Shown: positions 27,597 through 36,188, counted from the first letter of the stretch. The stretch: 64,000 nt of DNA from Proteiniphilum sp. UBA1403 (GCA_002305715.1 DBQD01000072.1:58742-122741), one strand, 5' to 3'. Notes: generated by a model from the sequence alone, not told the origin. Numbers and translations are program-made.

Positions 27597-28586
27597 ATGG
27601 AAGAAATAATAGAACCGGTATCGAAAGAACTGATAAAAAGCGAACTCACTGTACAAAAAAGAGTGAGAACCACCAACAAGGCCAACAACGAAATTTATGT
27701 GTTCACGGCACACGATTCTCCCAATTTGATGAAGGAAGTGGGTCGACTGCGTGAAATTGCATTTCGTTACTATGGGGGCGGCACGGGTCTCGAAGCCGAC
27801 ATCGACAAGTATGACCTCATGGAGATTCCCTATCGTCAGTTGATTGTATGGGATCCTGAGAACGAAGAAATTCTGGGTGGTTACCGTTTTATTTTTGGCT
27901 CCGACGTGGAGTTCGATGCGAATGGCAAACCGATGCTTGCAACTGCCCATTTATTGAACTTCTCGCAAGAATTCATTACCGATTACCTACCCTATACGGT
28001 TGAGTTGGGGCGATCGTTCGTATCGCTTGAATACCAGTCTACTCTACTGGGTCGAAAAGGTATTTTTGCTCTCGACAACCTATGGGATGGACTGGGAGCG
28101 CTCTCCGTTATTGACCCGGAAATCAAATACTTCTTTGGAAAAGTAACCATGTACGGCACCTACAATAAGGATGCCCGCAACATGATTCTTTATTTCCTAA
28201 ACAAACATTTCCCAGACCATAAAAAGATGGTTACCCCCATCGATCCTTTGGTGACAGGCACCGATTACGCGAAAATGAAACAGCTTTTCACCGGTCGCAA
28301 CTTCAAAGAGGACTATAAGATTCTCAATAAGGAGGTTCGCGCACTTGGCTACAACATTCCACCGCTAATTAACGCTTACATGAGCCTCTCGCCCACCATG
28401 CGCTTCTTCGGAACTGCAATCAATGATGAATTCGGAGAGGTGGAAGAGTCGGGTATCCTCATTGAAATTGCCCAAATCCTCGAAGAAAAGCGAGCACGTC
28501 ACATCGAAACTTATCTACAAAGCAAACCAAGCAAACGATTTCTGATGAAACTTAGAGAACTGGTTGCTACAAATAGCAAAAAGTAA
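27597..28586 (+). CDS. GNAT-type N-acyltransferase, GlsB-like (hemolysin/OlsB family)
   Basis: A 329-residue protein of the acyl-transferring GNAT branch that includes OlsB and so-called hemolysin proteins. Visible blocks are EVGRLREIAFRYYGGGTG (about 43-60), IVWDPENEEILGGYRF (about 83-98) and ELGRSFVSLEYQ (about 138-149), the conserved strand and loop pattern of the family. In Bacteroides thetaiotaomicron the equivalent GlsB makes N-acyl glycine from acyl-ACP and glycine, and GlsA then O-acylates it. The substrate here is inferred, not shown. No membrane helix or signal peptide is present. Confidence 0.82.
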   Translation: MEEIIEPVSKELIKSELTVQKRVRTTNKANNEIYVFTAHDSPNLMKEVGRLREIAFRYYGGGTGLEADIDKYDLMEIPYRQLIVWDPENEEILGGYRFIFGSDVEFDANGKPMLATAHLLNFSQEFITDYLPYTVELGRSFVSLEYQSTLLGRKGIFALDNLWDGLGALSVIDPEIKYFFGKVTMYGTYNKDARNMILYFLNKHFPDHKKMVTPIDPLVTGTDYAKMKQLFTGRNFKEDYKILNKEVRALGYNIPPLINAYMSLSPTMRFFGTAINDEFGEVEESGILIEIAQILEEKRARHIETYLQSKPSKRFLMKLRELVATNSKK

Positions 28587-28646
28587 GCCTTACGGAGAAT
28601 CGAGCTTGCACATCCTTTATCACTAATTACTTAAAGCATCCTGTTT

Positions 28647-28684
28647 TTCGTCTATCGTGAATGGTACCATTCACGATAGACGAA
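28647..28684. repeat. 38-bp perfect palindrome
   Basis: Nineteen-base arms centred between 28665 and 28666 are exactly complementary (arm ends ...GAATGGT/ACCATTC...). As RNA it would form a stem of about 17 bp with a GTAC loop. It lies 60 bases after the GlsB-like stop and could end that operon, but no T run follows on either strand. Confidence 0.85.
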
Positions 28685-28732
28685 GAGTGGTGTGCGGGGA
28701 GTTCTCCTGCCTGTTTCTCTGCTACTTCGCCT

Positions 28733-28776
28733 TTATCCCTCCGTTATCCCTCTGTTATCCCTCCGTTACCACACTG
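28733..28776. repeat. 11-bp tandem repeat array
   Basis: Three units TTATCCCTCCG, TTATCCCTCTG and TTATCCCTCCG (28733-28765) are followed by a degenerate fourth beginning TTACC. The 11-bp period is close to one helical turn. It could be a protein-binding array or slippage-born repeat. Confidence 0.75.
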
Positions 28777-28877
28777 TATAAAACGCTGTTTAACCGAACA
28801 AATATAAAGGAAGGTCCCAACATGGTCCCCAGGAAATATGGCAAGTAGGATGATCAATAAGGATTATTCATAAATGT

Positions 28878-28907
28878 TTTGCATTACTGAAAGATATGTT
28901 ATCTTTG
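28878..28907 (+). promoter_or_regulatory. Promoter of flavodoxin-arcA
   Basis: TTTG (28878-28881) and TATCTTTG (28900-28907) are separated by 18 bases, both matching the Bacteroidetes consensus. The leader before the ATG at 28936 is about 20 bases. Confidence 0.7.
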
Positions 28908-28935
28908 TAGAAAGAAACAAGTTAAAATCACTGCA

Positions 28936-29442
28936 ATGAAATCAATAGCAATCATTTACGGATCGAGCACCGAGCATACCAAAAATGCAGCTGAAAAATT
29001 GGCTGCCCAACTGGCCGAATATAATCCCTCATTACATGATATTTACGACGGCGATGAAGCCCCATTTCTCTCCAACGATGTACTGATACTGGGAGTATCT
29101 ACCTGGGGTGTACAGGATTTGCAAGACGACTGGAATGATTTCTACCCCAAGTTGGAAAAAATGGATCTCACCGGTAAGACGGTCGCCCTTTTTGGTATGG
29201 GAGATGCCTCCATTTACCCCAGTTCATTTGTGGATGGGATGGGTATCTTATATGAAATAATCGTGGAGAGAGGTGCCACTGTTGTAGGCCATGTTTCTCC
29301 CGAAGGATATGATTTTGAATACTCCAGAGCTCTTGTCGATGGTCAGTTTGTGGGTCTTCCCCTCGATGATGACACAGAGCCTGAGCTCACCGACGAACGT
29401 ATTGCGGCATGGGTAGAGGTTTTAAAACCTTGGTTGAAATAG
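28936..29442 (+). CDS. fldA: Flavodoxin
   Basis: Flavodoxin is an FMN electron carrier that replaces ferredoxin in many reactions. The 168-residue length is that of long-chain flavodoxins. The phosphate-binding loop IIYGSSTEHTKNAA (5-18), the STWGVQDLQDDW loop and GMGDASIYPSSFVDGM around the flavin are clear. In Bacteroidetes a flavodoxin of this kind is often linked with pyruvate:ferredoxin oxidoreductase chemistry or iron limitation, but nothing here shows that. Arginine deiminase starts 16 bases downstream, so the two are probably cotranscribed. Confidence 0.94.
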   Translation: MKSIAIIYGSSTEHTKNAAEKLAAQLAEYNPSLHDIYDGDEAPFLSNDVLILGVSTWGVQDLQDDWNDFYPKLEKMDLTGKTVALFGMGDASIYPSSFVDGMGILYEIIVERGATVVGHVSPEGYDFEYSRALVDGQFVGLPLDDDTEPELTDERIAAWVEVLKPWLK

Positions 29443-29458
29443 AACGTAAGATAATGAA

Positions 29459-30727
29459 ATGACACGCGAACAACAATTAACCTTACAAATTCAATCGGAA
29501 ACGGGTGAATTAGAAGCGGTGCTTTTGCATTATCCGGGTGCTGAAGTTGAAAATATGACTCCCCGCCACGCTCAGAGGGCACTCTATAGCGACATCCTAA
29601 ATTTATCCATTGCTCGAAAAGAATACAATCAACTCCTAGGTGTGCTACAAAAAACATCCAGGGTTTACGAAGTATCCGATTTACTTACCGGTTTACTGGA
29701 AAAGGATGTTTGTAAAGAAAAGCTTCTACGCAAGATATGCGAGACTGAGTCTGTTCTCGGATATCTTGACATGTTGATGGATCAGCCGGCCTCCTCACTT
29801 TCTAAGATTCTACTCGAGGGACTTCCCCTTCAAGTAAATACACTGACCGATTTTCTACGGGAGGAATACTACGCATTGAAACCACTATATAATTTCTACT
29901 TTACCCGCGACTCCTCTGCTATCATCGGGAATAGTGCATGGATTTGCAAAATGGCCAACAATGTACGCCTACGGGAATCGTTGATCATGGACGCAATCTT
30001 CAACAGTGGACTCTATTTTCATACCGACGTACGAAACTCCTACGAGTTATCGGACAACAATCCGTTGGTTAAAATTGAAGGGGGTGACATCCTGGTTATA
30101 CGAGAAGACATTCTGTTAATAGGAAACGGCACGAGATCCTCAACACAGGGAATCGATCTGCTGGTGCAGGAATTTTGCAAAACCGGTTCAGGAAAGAAAC
30201 ATGTCATTGTGCAGCAGCTGCCCGAATCGCCGGAGTCGTTTATTCACCTCGATATGGTTTTCACCATGCTCGACACCGACAAGGCGATGGTCTACAAACC
30301 CCTCATCATGAGCAACTCACCCTACCAGACAGTACACATGCAGATTGACAATGGCAAGGTGACACGGATTTCATCGGCCAATGGTATTTTGAACCTGTTG
30401 CGGAAGCTGGGCATAGATCTGGAACCGATAATTTGTGGAGGTAAAGCCGATGATTGGGATCAGGAGCGGGAACAGTGGCACAGTGGTGCCAACTTTTTGG
30501 CCATTGCTCCGGGCAAGGTACTCTCTTATGCACGCAATATTCACACACTGGAGGAGCTCGACAAAAATGGGTTCAAGGTTGTGGCAGCAAACGATGTCAT
30601 AAACGGTCAATACGACATTCAGTCGACCGACAAATGCGTAATCACCATTGAAGGATCGGAACTACCACGTGGCGGAGGTGGTCCCCGATGTATGACGATG
30701 CCGCTGCGCAGGAAAAATATCAGCTGA
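29459..30727 (+). CDS. arcA: Arginine deiminase
   Basis: Arginine deiminase hydrolyses L-arginine to citrulline and ammonia. In 422 residues the guanidino-group-modifying fold motifs occur in order: FTRDSS near residue 149, KIEGGD near 206, the histidine in FIHLDMVF near 263, and the nucleophile Cys411 in GGGGPRCMTMPL near the C-terminus. No ornithine carbamoyltransferase (arcB), carbamate kinase (arcC) or arginine/ornithine exchanger is nearby, so the full energy-yielding pathway, if present, is encoded elsewhere. The gene ends head-on against the HAD gene with no gap. Confidence 0.93.
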   Translation: MTREQQLTLQIQSETGELEAVLLHYPGAEVENMTPRHAQRALYSDILNLSIARKEYNQLLGVLQKTSRVYEVSDLLTGLLEKDVCKEKLLRKICETESVLGYLDMLMDQPASSLSKILLEGLPLQVNTLTDFLREEYYALKPLYNFYFTRDSSAIIGNSAWICKMANNVRLRESLIMDAIFNSGLYFHTDVRNSYELSDNNPLVKIEGGDILVIREDILLIGNGTRSSTQGIDLLVQEFCKTGSGKKHVIVQQLPESPESFIHLDMVFTMLDTDKAMVYKPLIMSNSPYQTVHMQIDNGKVTRISSANGILNLLRKLGIDLEPIICGGKADDWDQEREQWHSGANFLAIAPGKVLSYARNIHTLEELDKNGFKVVAANDVINGQYDIQSTDKCVITIEGSELPRGGGGPRCMTMPLRRKNIS

Positions 30728-31420
30728 TTAAAGAATATTCTTAATTTCAATCAGCGCATGAACGGTGTGCGTGGGCTCAAAACCAACAGGCAGCTCACCG
30801 GTAGGGTTATACCAGATTTGAGCAATGCGGCTTTGATATGCCCCCACGATATCGGCATCCCAGCTGTCGCCAATCATAACGGTCTCGTTACGTCGCGAGT
30901 TGGTGGTCTTAAGTGCATAGGTAAACATATCGGTATGCGGTTTATTGATACCGGCATCTTCCGATAGTATGATCTTTTCGAAATAGGGTTTTAGTCCGGA
31001 ATTCTCAATCTTTTTGTATTGCACTTCGCGAAATCCGTTGGAAAGGATGTGCATGCGGTAACGCGGTTTCAGGTAATCAAGAAGCTCCAGTGCACCCTCA
31101 ACGAGCTTTGTTTTACGTGTTGTACGTTCCAGAAAATCGTCGCTCAGCTTTTTGGCATATTCCGGGTCATTGATACCAAACTCCCTTACCGGTGCCAAAA
31201 AACGCTCCACGATCAGTTCTTCCTTCCGTATTTCACCCTGTCGGTACATAGCCCACAGACGGTTATTGCCGGGCATATATACAGCATAATAATCTGAAAA
31301 GGTGGGGTAAAATTTCGCATAACCATACTCATCGTAAATCTCCTCCAAACACTCTTTCCCGTTAAGGTGGATGTCCCAAATCGTATCATCCAGATCGATA
31401 AAAAGATTCTTATAACCCAT
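30728..31420 (-). CDS. YjjG-type HAD family nucleotidase
   Basis: A 230-residue HAD phosphatase with motif I FIDLDDTIWD (6-15), motif II LSNGF near 127 and motif IV GDSWDADIVGA near 183. The N-terminal cap is helical, as in YjjG, which removes phosphate from non-canonical pyrimidine nucleotides. It converges with arcA with no bases between. The exact substrate is not determined by the sequence. Confidence 0.88.
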   Translation of the reverse strand: MGYKNLFIDLDDTIWDIHLNGKECLEEIYDEYGYAKFYPTFSDYYAVYMPGNNRLWAMYRQGEIRKEELIVERFLAPVREFGINDPEYAKKLSDDFLERTTRKTKLVEGALELLDYLKPRYRMHILSNGFREVQYKKIENSGLKPYFEKIILSEDAGINKPHTDMFTYALKTTNSRRNETVMIGDSWDADIVGAYQSRIAQIWYNPTGELPVGFEPTHTVHALIEIKNIL

Positions 31421-31432
31421 ATGTTAAAAACG

Positions 31433-31464
31433 ATCACGGAGTGATGGTTGATTCACTCCGTGAT
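31433..31464 (-). terminator. Terminator after the coiled-coil lipoprotein gene
   Basis: Perfect 12-bp arms (31433-31444 and 31453-31464) surround an 8-base loop. On the minus strand the stem is followed by CGTTTTTAAC, a short T run. It separates the lipoprotein gene from the HAD nucleotidase gene. Confidence 0.75.
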
Positions 31465-31492
31465 TTATTATTGTACCGTTTTGTGGTGTGTA

Positions 31493-32347
31493 TTAATATA
31501 CTTCGATGATTAGGAACTTAGTCAGACTCCAGAAACGCTGTGTGTCGGTGATAAATAATTCCATATTGTTGTCGCTCCCTTTTACAAACTCATAGGTGCC
31601 TTCGGGATGGATTGACCATAACTTCGCTTTTGGCGCATAAAGGGGTATCTGTGTGACTTCACGGATATCAATCTGTAGGAAATACTCCTTGTTAAAGGTC
31701 TCCTTCATCACCTTGGTCTGTTTTAAAAAGCCACCTGAAAGAATCTTTTGATCCTTTAGTTCATTGGCTGTTCCAAAAACATAATAGGCGGTATGCAACG
31801 TCTTGTCTTGCTCCTGAATTACAACCGACTGCTGCTCCGACTCGAGTGCAAGAGCGGTTATATCTTGCGACAGTTGTTCAATTTGCTCATCCTTTAACGA
31901 AAGTTGGTTCTGCAGCTCAACCAGTCGGTTACTACTCTCTTTCATCTCATTATTGAGTCGTGTAATGGTATTCTTCAGCGCAAGTATCTCTTTACTGCTG
32001 CTACTCTGCTTTTTGTTGAGTTCAGCAAGTTGCTGTTTATTTCGCTGCAGAATATCATTGATCATTTTAAAGTTGTCGTTTATCCGATCTTTTGTAGCTT
32101 GACTCATTTCTCCACTTTGTGAGGATTGGGTGGAGATGTACTTCTCGGCCTCTCTAATCTTTGCGAAGTTGGCTTCAACTTCACTGATGACCGCCATCAT
32201 TTCTACAGCCTCCTGCTGTGCTCCGGCAGACTCCATCAGCAGCGAGTCTCGTTGGGCTTGCAACTCTTTATATTCCTTTGATTCTTTTACGTTGGTGCAT
32301 GATGCAATCAGCCCCACAATAAATATACCTAACCATAATTTTTTCAT
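31493..32347 (-). CDS. Coiled-coil lipoprotein of unknown function
   Basis: The 284-residue product starts MKKLWLGIFIVGLIASC with a lipobox giving a lipidated Cys17. Residues about 20-185 are rich in Glu, Gln, Lys and Leu with heptad-like spacing, predicted as two long coiled-coil blocks (about 22-60 and 75-175). A C-terminal globular part of ~100 residues follows (TAYYVFGTANELKDQKIL onward in short strands). No catalytic motif is seen. I choose the ATG at 32347 because it gives the lipobox; the upstream ATG at 32377 would add ten residues before the signal sequence. It lies 57 bases after rsmI and may share its transcript. Confidence 0.75.
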   Translation of the reverse strand: MKKLWLGIFIVGLIASCTNVKESKEYKELQAQRDSLLMESAGAQQEAVEMMAVISEVEANFAKIREAEKYISTQSSQSGEMSQATKDRINDNFKMINDILQRNKQQLAELNKKQSSSSKEILALKNTITRLNNEMKESSNRLVELQNQLSLKDEQIEQLSQDITALALESEQQSVVIQEQDKTLHTAYYVFGTANELKDQKILSGGFLKQTKVMKETFNKEYFLQIDIREVTQIPLYAPKAKLWSIHPEGTYEFVKGSDNNMELFITDTQRFWSLTKFLIIEVY

Positions 32348-32404
32348 ACGCTCATTTATTATCATGTTATTAAACAACTCACTTCACAAAATAGTTTGAC
32401 AATT

Positions 32405-33082
32405 CTACGATCTTCCTGCAACAACAAGCACAAATTCACCCCTGGGTGCTTGTTGGGTGAAATGGATGATCAGCTCCTGTAATGTTCCTCTCACTGTTTC
32501 CGCATAGATCTTTGAAATCTCCCTCGAGGCAGAAGCAGTTCGATCACCTCCCAGATATTCTGCAAGTTGCGTCAATGTCTTCAGTACCCGATAGGGTGAT
32601 TCATAGAAAACCATGGTCCTACTCTCCTCGGCTAGTTGTTGTAGCCGGGTCTGTCTTCCTTTTTTCTGTGGTAGAAAACCCTCAAAACAGAAACGGTCGC
32701 AAGGCAATCCCGACTCTACCAAGGCGGGTACAAAAGCCGTTGCCCCGGGTAGGCACTCTACTTCTATTCCTTCCTGAATGGCTGCTCTCACGAGCAGGAA
32801 GCCCGGGTCGGATATGGCAGGTGTGCCGGCATCCGATATGAGCGCAATCTGACTTCCCCCCTTCATCCGCTCCACCATTTCGGCAGTGGTTTTGTGCTCG
32901 TTGAATTTATGATGCGACTGCATGTGTGTTTCTATTCTAAAGTGTTTGAATAGAAAACTACTGGTGCGGGTATCTTCTGCCAACACAAGGTCGCACTCCT
33001 TCAACACGTTTATTGCCCGAAAGGTCATATCTTCCAGATTGCCAATGGGCGTGGGTATCACAAACAATTTTCCTGTATCCAT
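32405..33082 (-). CDS. rsmI: 16S rRNA (cytidine(1402)-2'-O)-methyltransferase
   Basis: RsmI methylates the 2'-hydroxyl of C1402, complementing RsmH. In 225 residues the tetrapyrrole-methylase-like fold shows PTPIGNLEDMTFRA (10-23), LAEDTRTSS (33-41), ISDAGTPAISDPG (81-93) and the GATAFVPALV block near 110. The protein is slightly shorter than E. coli RsmI (286) because the C-terminal extension is missing, which is common in Bacteroidetes. It starts 14 bases after the preceding gene. Confidence 0.95.
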   Translation of the reverse strand: MDTGKLFVIPTPIGNLEDMTFRAINVLKECDLVLAEDTRTSSFLFKHFRIETHMQSHHKFNEHKTTAEMVERMKGGSQIALISDAGTPAISDPGFLLVRAAIQEGIEVECLPGATAFVPALVESGLPCDRFCFEGFLPQKKGRQTRLQQLAEESRTMVFYESPYRVLKTLTQLAEYLGGDRTASASREISKIYAETVRGTLQELIIHFTQQAPRGEFVLVVAGRS

Positions 33083-33096
33083 CTGCAGTTGACAGG

Positions 33097-33828
33097 TTAT
33101 ACAAACCCTCTTTTAATTGCATCCAGAAAATCCATCACAACCGGATCATCAAAATCCCAACCGGTTACCTCTTTCAAATAGCGCTCTGCACGGTCGAAAT
33201 CTTCAAATGTATGCAACTGATTCATCATACGGTTCATTTCATCCCTGTTATTGTGGAACAAAACCCGTTGAAACAAAAAACGATCATTCAGGCTGATGTA
33301 TTTGTTCAAGTTCAAGATGGTAGGGCGTTGCTTGATCATATCGTTTACCGAAGTACCGCTCATTTTCGGGTTCCTTTCTAGGGCAGGAGGTACAGCCGGT
33401 GGTTGCTCCGGCGACGGTGTAGCCTTAGAGGGATTGGGATTTCTATATTCCGGTAAAGTGAGCCCATCGCTATTTTGTCTCACAGGGGGTGTTTCTTTTA
33501 TCGGTTCCACTATCGGCTCGGTCTTTACTTGAGGTGCCTCCTCTACCTGTATATTCTTTTCCGGGGTGTCCTGTTTTGTATCGGTACTTGAACGCTGATC
33601 AACCTCTGAAAGAAAACGAACCAGCTGCTCCATCTGTTGTTTCATCTCATTGATTTGCAACCATTCCAACTCATGGAGCAAACGACTTATATTCTGTATC
33701 CTGTTAAACGATTCCGTAAAAAAAGAGAATGGCAATGCATCGCTCTTTTGAAGAGACTGCAGCCTTTCTTCCAACGATTGAAGTTCAAGTTGCAACCTAT
33801 TGAGGTATTCATTTTTAGTTTCCGACAT
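33097..33828 (-). CDS. Coiled-coil protein of unknown function upstream of rsmI
   Basis: I do not recognise a named family with certainty. The 243-residue protein has an N-terminal coiled coil (about 1-65), a low-complexity region rich in Pro, Glu and Thr (about 75-150) and a conserved-looking C-terminal domain (about 155-243) with NKYISLNDRFLFQRVLFHN and WDFDDPVVMDFL. No signal peptide is present, so it is probably cytoplasmic. A -7 element TAATTTTG on the minus strand (33916 to 33909) could drive it and rsmI. Similar proteins next to rsmI are common in Bacteroidales. Confidence 0.7.
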   Translation of the reverse strand: MSETKNEYLNRLQLELQSLEERLQSLQKSDALPFSFFTESFNRIQNISRLLHELEWLQINEMKQQMEQLVRFLSEVDQRSSTDTKQDTPEKNIQVEEAPQVKTEPIVEPIKETPPVRQNSDGLTLPEYRNPNPSKATPSPEQPPAVPPALERNPKMSGTSVNDMIKQRPTILNLNKYISLNDRFLFQRVLFHNNRDEMNRMMNQLHTFEDFDRAERYLKEVTGWDFDDPVVMDFLDAIKRGFV

Positions 33829-33917
33829 GCTATTTGCTTAATCGAGATGTAATAAAGAGATTCATATTTGAGATAATTGAGAAAGGTTTGTACCTACCCC
33901 ATTCAATGCAAAATTAA

Positions 33918-35345
33918 TCATATTTTGGAAAGCGCCACAAAATCATCCGGTAAATTTACCAGCAAGAGTCGTTCTGAAGCACGCGTGATGGATGTATAGA
34001 GCCATCGGTAGAAATTTTCACCCATATGTTCCTTTTGTACATATCCCAGATCAAGGAAAACATTTCTCCACTCTCCACCTTGTGCTTTGTGGCATGTTAT
34101 GGCATATCCATATTTCACCTGCAAAGCATTGAAATAGGGGTTCTCTTTCATTTTTTTATACCGCAAGCGCTTCTGTGATATGTCGGCATAATCCTCCATC
34201 ACATTGGCAAATAAGCGATCGCTCTGTTCGCGGGTGAGACCGGGCACCTCGGTATGCAATACATCGAGGATTATTTTCGCTTCAAACTCAATATCATAAT
34301 CGCGGTGATACAACACCACGTTGCAGAATCGAAAACCATACATCTCCTCTTCACCTCTAATTCGCATCACCTCCACAAACTCACCGTTGGCCAAAAAGTC
34401 GAGATGTTCAAAATCGCTCACCCAGAAATAATTGTTCCGGGTTATCATCAATATATCTCCGGTCGACAATTCACTTTCGCGGTAGAGTACCCTGTTTCGT
34501 ATACCGTTGTTATAGGCATTTACCCGTTTGTTGGAGCGAGAGATGACAATGGTTTCTTCCGTACCACCCTTGCGATAAGCATCTCCAATTTCATCAATCA
34601 ATTCGGCCCCGGTAATGCGTTTCACATCTGCAAATCCATTGATTTTCAACTTTGGATATACCTCAGTCTGTTGATAGCGCAATGCATTTCGGAGTGCAGT
34701 GGCATTGTGGAGTATACCCGACTCTTCAGCCTGTCGAACAATTTCAGTCAGCATACAATCCTCAACTTGCAACGAATAAGATTGTAGCACAGCCTTATCG
34801 AGTGCGGGGCTGTTTTCCTGCATAACCGGTGGTAGCTGAGCATTATCGCCAATAAGCAACATTCGGCACCCCTCACCGGAATAGACATATTCGATTAAAT
34901 CATCCAGCAATCGGCCTGAACCAAAAAGTGCATAATCGGCCGACTCGTTATTGATCATTGAAGCCTCATCTACAATAAAAAGTGTATGCTTGTGCAGGTT
35001 TTCAGTGAGGGTAAAATGAGTTGTTCCTTCTGCAAATTGCTTCTGCCTATATATTTTCTTGTGAATGGTGTATGCCTGTTGAGCAGCGTATCCAGAGAAC
35101 ACTTTTGCGGCACGACCTGTAGGTGCTAGCAAGATGGTTTTCTGATTAAACTGTGCCATGGTCCTTACCAGACTACCTATGAGGGACGACTTACCTGTCC
35201 CCGCATAGCCTGTCAGTAGAAAAACCTGATCGGCAACACCGGAAAAAAGAAAATCAGCGATCTGTACGAGAGCACTTTCTTGGTCGTTTGTAAGACTAAA
35301 TGGGAAATTCTCTCTAATTTTCGCAATAAAAAAGCGATTAACCAT
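33918..35345 (-). CDS. RecD-like ATP-dependent DNA helicase
   Basis: A superfamily 1B helicase of about 475 residues. Walker A is GYAGTGKSSL near residue 45, Walker B is FIVDEASM near 140, motif III is IGDNAQLPPV near 185, and the C-terminal UvrD_C_2 region contains GYAITCHKAQGGEW, the motif V/VI area of RecD helicases. It is shorter than RecD2 because the N-terminal domain is absent. I prefer the ATG at 35345 (MVNRFFIAK); an ATG at 35387 adds 14 residues. The 88-bp gap to the next minus gene shows no terminator. Confidence 0.85.
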   Translation of the reverse strand: MVNRFFIAKIRENFPFSLTNDQESALVQIADFLFSGVADQVFLLTGYAGTGKSSLIGSLVRTMAQFNQKTILLAPTGRAAKVFSGYAAQQAYTIHKKIYRQKQFAEGTTHFTLTENLHKHTLFIVDEASMINNESADYALFGSGRLLDDLIEYVYSGEGCRMLLIGDNAQLPPVMQENSPALDKAVLQSYSLQVEDCMLTEIVRQAEESGILHNATALRNALRYQQTEVYPKLKINGFADVKRITGAELIDEIGDAYRKGGTEETIVISRSNKRVNAYNNGIRNRVLYRESELSTGDILMITRNNYFWVSDFEHLDFLANGEFVEVMRIRGEEEMYGFRFCNVVLYHRDYDIEFEAKIILDVLHTEVPGLTREQSDRLFANVMEDYADISQKRLRYKKMKENPYFNALQVKYGYAITCHKAQGGEWRNVFLDLGYVQKEHMGENFYRWLYTSITRASERLLLVNLPDDFVALSKI

Positions 35346-35395
35346 TTTTTTTGGTATTTTTTCCAGTAAATGTAGCACAATTATCATTCTTTTTC

Positions 35396-35403
35396 TAAAT
35401 TTG
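35396..35403 (+). promoter_or_regulatory. -7 element before the 35460 gene
   Basis: TAAATTTG matches TAnnTTTG 57 bases before the ATG at 35460. No matching -33 element is seen. Confidence 0.4.
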
Positions 35404-35459
35404 TAGTCTAAAATCAGAAAATCAAAATCAAACAGTATAAATTAAAAAAGAAAAAGTCC

Positions 35460-36164
35460 ATGAAAGTTGTAATGAGGGTGCTTTTAGCACTAGGCATTGT
35501 TCTTTTAGCGTACATCAGCTGGAGAAGTATCCAGGGGCCCATTGATTTCAACGCAGAAGTTGCGAGACGCGATCAAGCTGTAATCCAAAGATTGGTCGAC
35601 ATCCGCACTGCTCAAATCGCATTTCGTGCTCAAACCGGTTCCTATACGGCCAGTTTCGATACACTCATCAGTTTTGTCAAAGAAGGCAAAATAGCTACGC
35701 TTGTTAAATCAGGTGACCTTTCTGAGGCTCAACTTGAAGATGGTATGACCGAAGAAAAAGCGATGAAGATCATCCGCACAGGAGACGAAAAAGCCATCAA
35801 AGCAGCTGGTTTATGGGATGAATCGAAAAATGCTCCTCAGTTGGTAAGGGACTCTATCTTTACTCCTGCTGTAGAAGTATTGTATCCAAATCGTACGAGC
35901 TTCAACATTGATGATCTGAGATATGTACCTTTTGCAAATGGTGCACAATTTGAAATGGGAGTAGGTTCATTGGTTACCGCTTCCGGATATCCCATCCAGG
36001 TGTTTGAGGCCAAAGTTCCATATTCTGTATATTTGGCCGACCTTGACCAGAAACTGTTGAATCAAAAGATTCAGGAGGTTCTTGACCGTCCGGGAAATAA
36101 ATATCCGGGTATGCAGGTAGGATCATTGGAAGTTGCGAATAACAACGCTGGAAACTGGGAATAA
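35460..36164 (+). CDS. Membrane-anchored protein of unknown function
   Basis: The 234-residue product has a single N-terminal hydrophobic helix (about 5-22) followed by a helical region containing VIQRLVDIRTAQIAFRAQTG (about 40-60). This layout, a membrane helix running into a long amphipathic helix with AQ.AF..QTGSY, resembles type IV pilin-like and pseudopilin proteins, but the N-terminal prepilin peptidase site (Gly followed by Phe and Glu five residues later) is not seen. I do not assign a function. It precedes the DUF3822 gene by 24 bases. Confidence 0.7.
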   Translation: MKVVMRVLLALGIVLLAYISWRSIQGPIDFNAEVARRDQAVIQRLVDIRTAQIAFRAQTGSYTASFDTLISFVKEGKIATLVKSGDLSEAQLEDGMTEEKAMKIIRTGDEKAIKAAGLWDESKNAPQLVRDSIFTPAVEVLYPNRTSFNIDDLRYVPFANGAQFEMGVGSLVTASGYPIQVFEAKVPYSVYLADLDQKLLNQKIQEVLDRPGNKYPGMQVGSLEVANNNAGNWE

Positions 36165-36188
36165 TAGGTTTCACCAGCCTCGTATACT

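Larger units (their letters stand above)
28587..28935. other. 349-bp non-coding gap with palindrome and tandem repeats
   Basis: No convincing gene is present. From left to right it holds a 38-bp perfect palindrome (28647-28684), an 11-bp tandem repeat (28733-28776), an unexplained stretch with GGTCCC/GGTCCCC copies near 28815-28835, and the flavodoxin promoter (28878-28907). A 63-codon open frame crosses the palindrome and repeats, but it looks accidental. Confidence 0.7.

Noticed and set aside
28733..28776. The short repeats as a CRISPR array
   Set aside because: Units are 11 bp and contiguous with no spacers, and no cas genes are present in the window.
28657..28848. A 63-codon open frame in the flavodoxin upstream gap
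   Set aside because: It runs through the palindrome and the 11-bp repeats, has no start context or family resemblance, and overlaps no conserved feature.
30306..30651. Open frames on both strands within arcA
   Set aside because: All lie inside the intact arginine deiminase frame and lack any protein family features.
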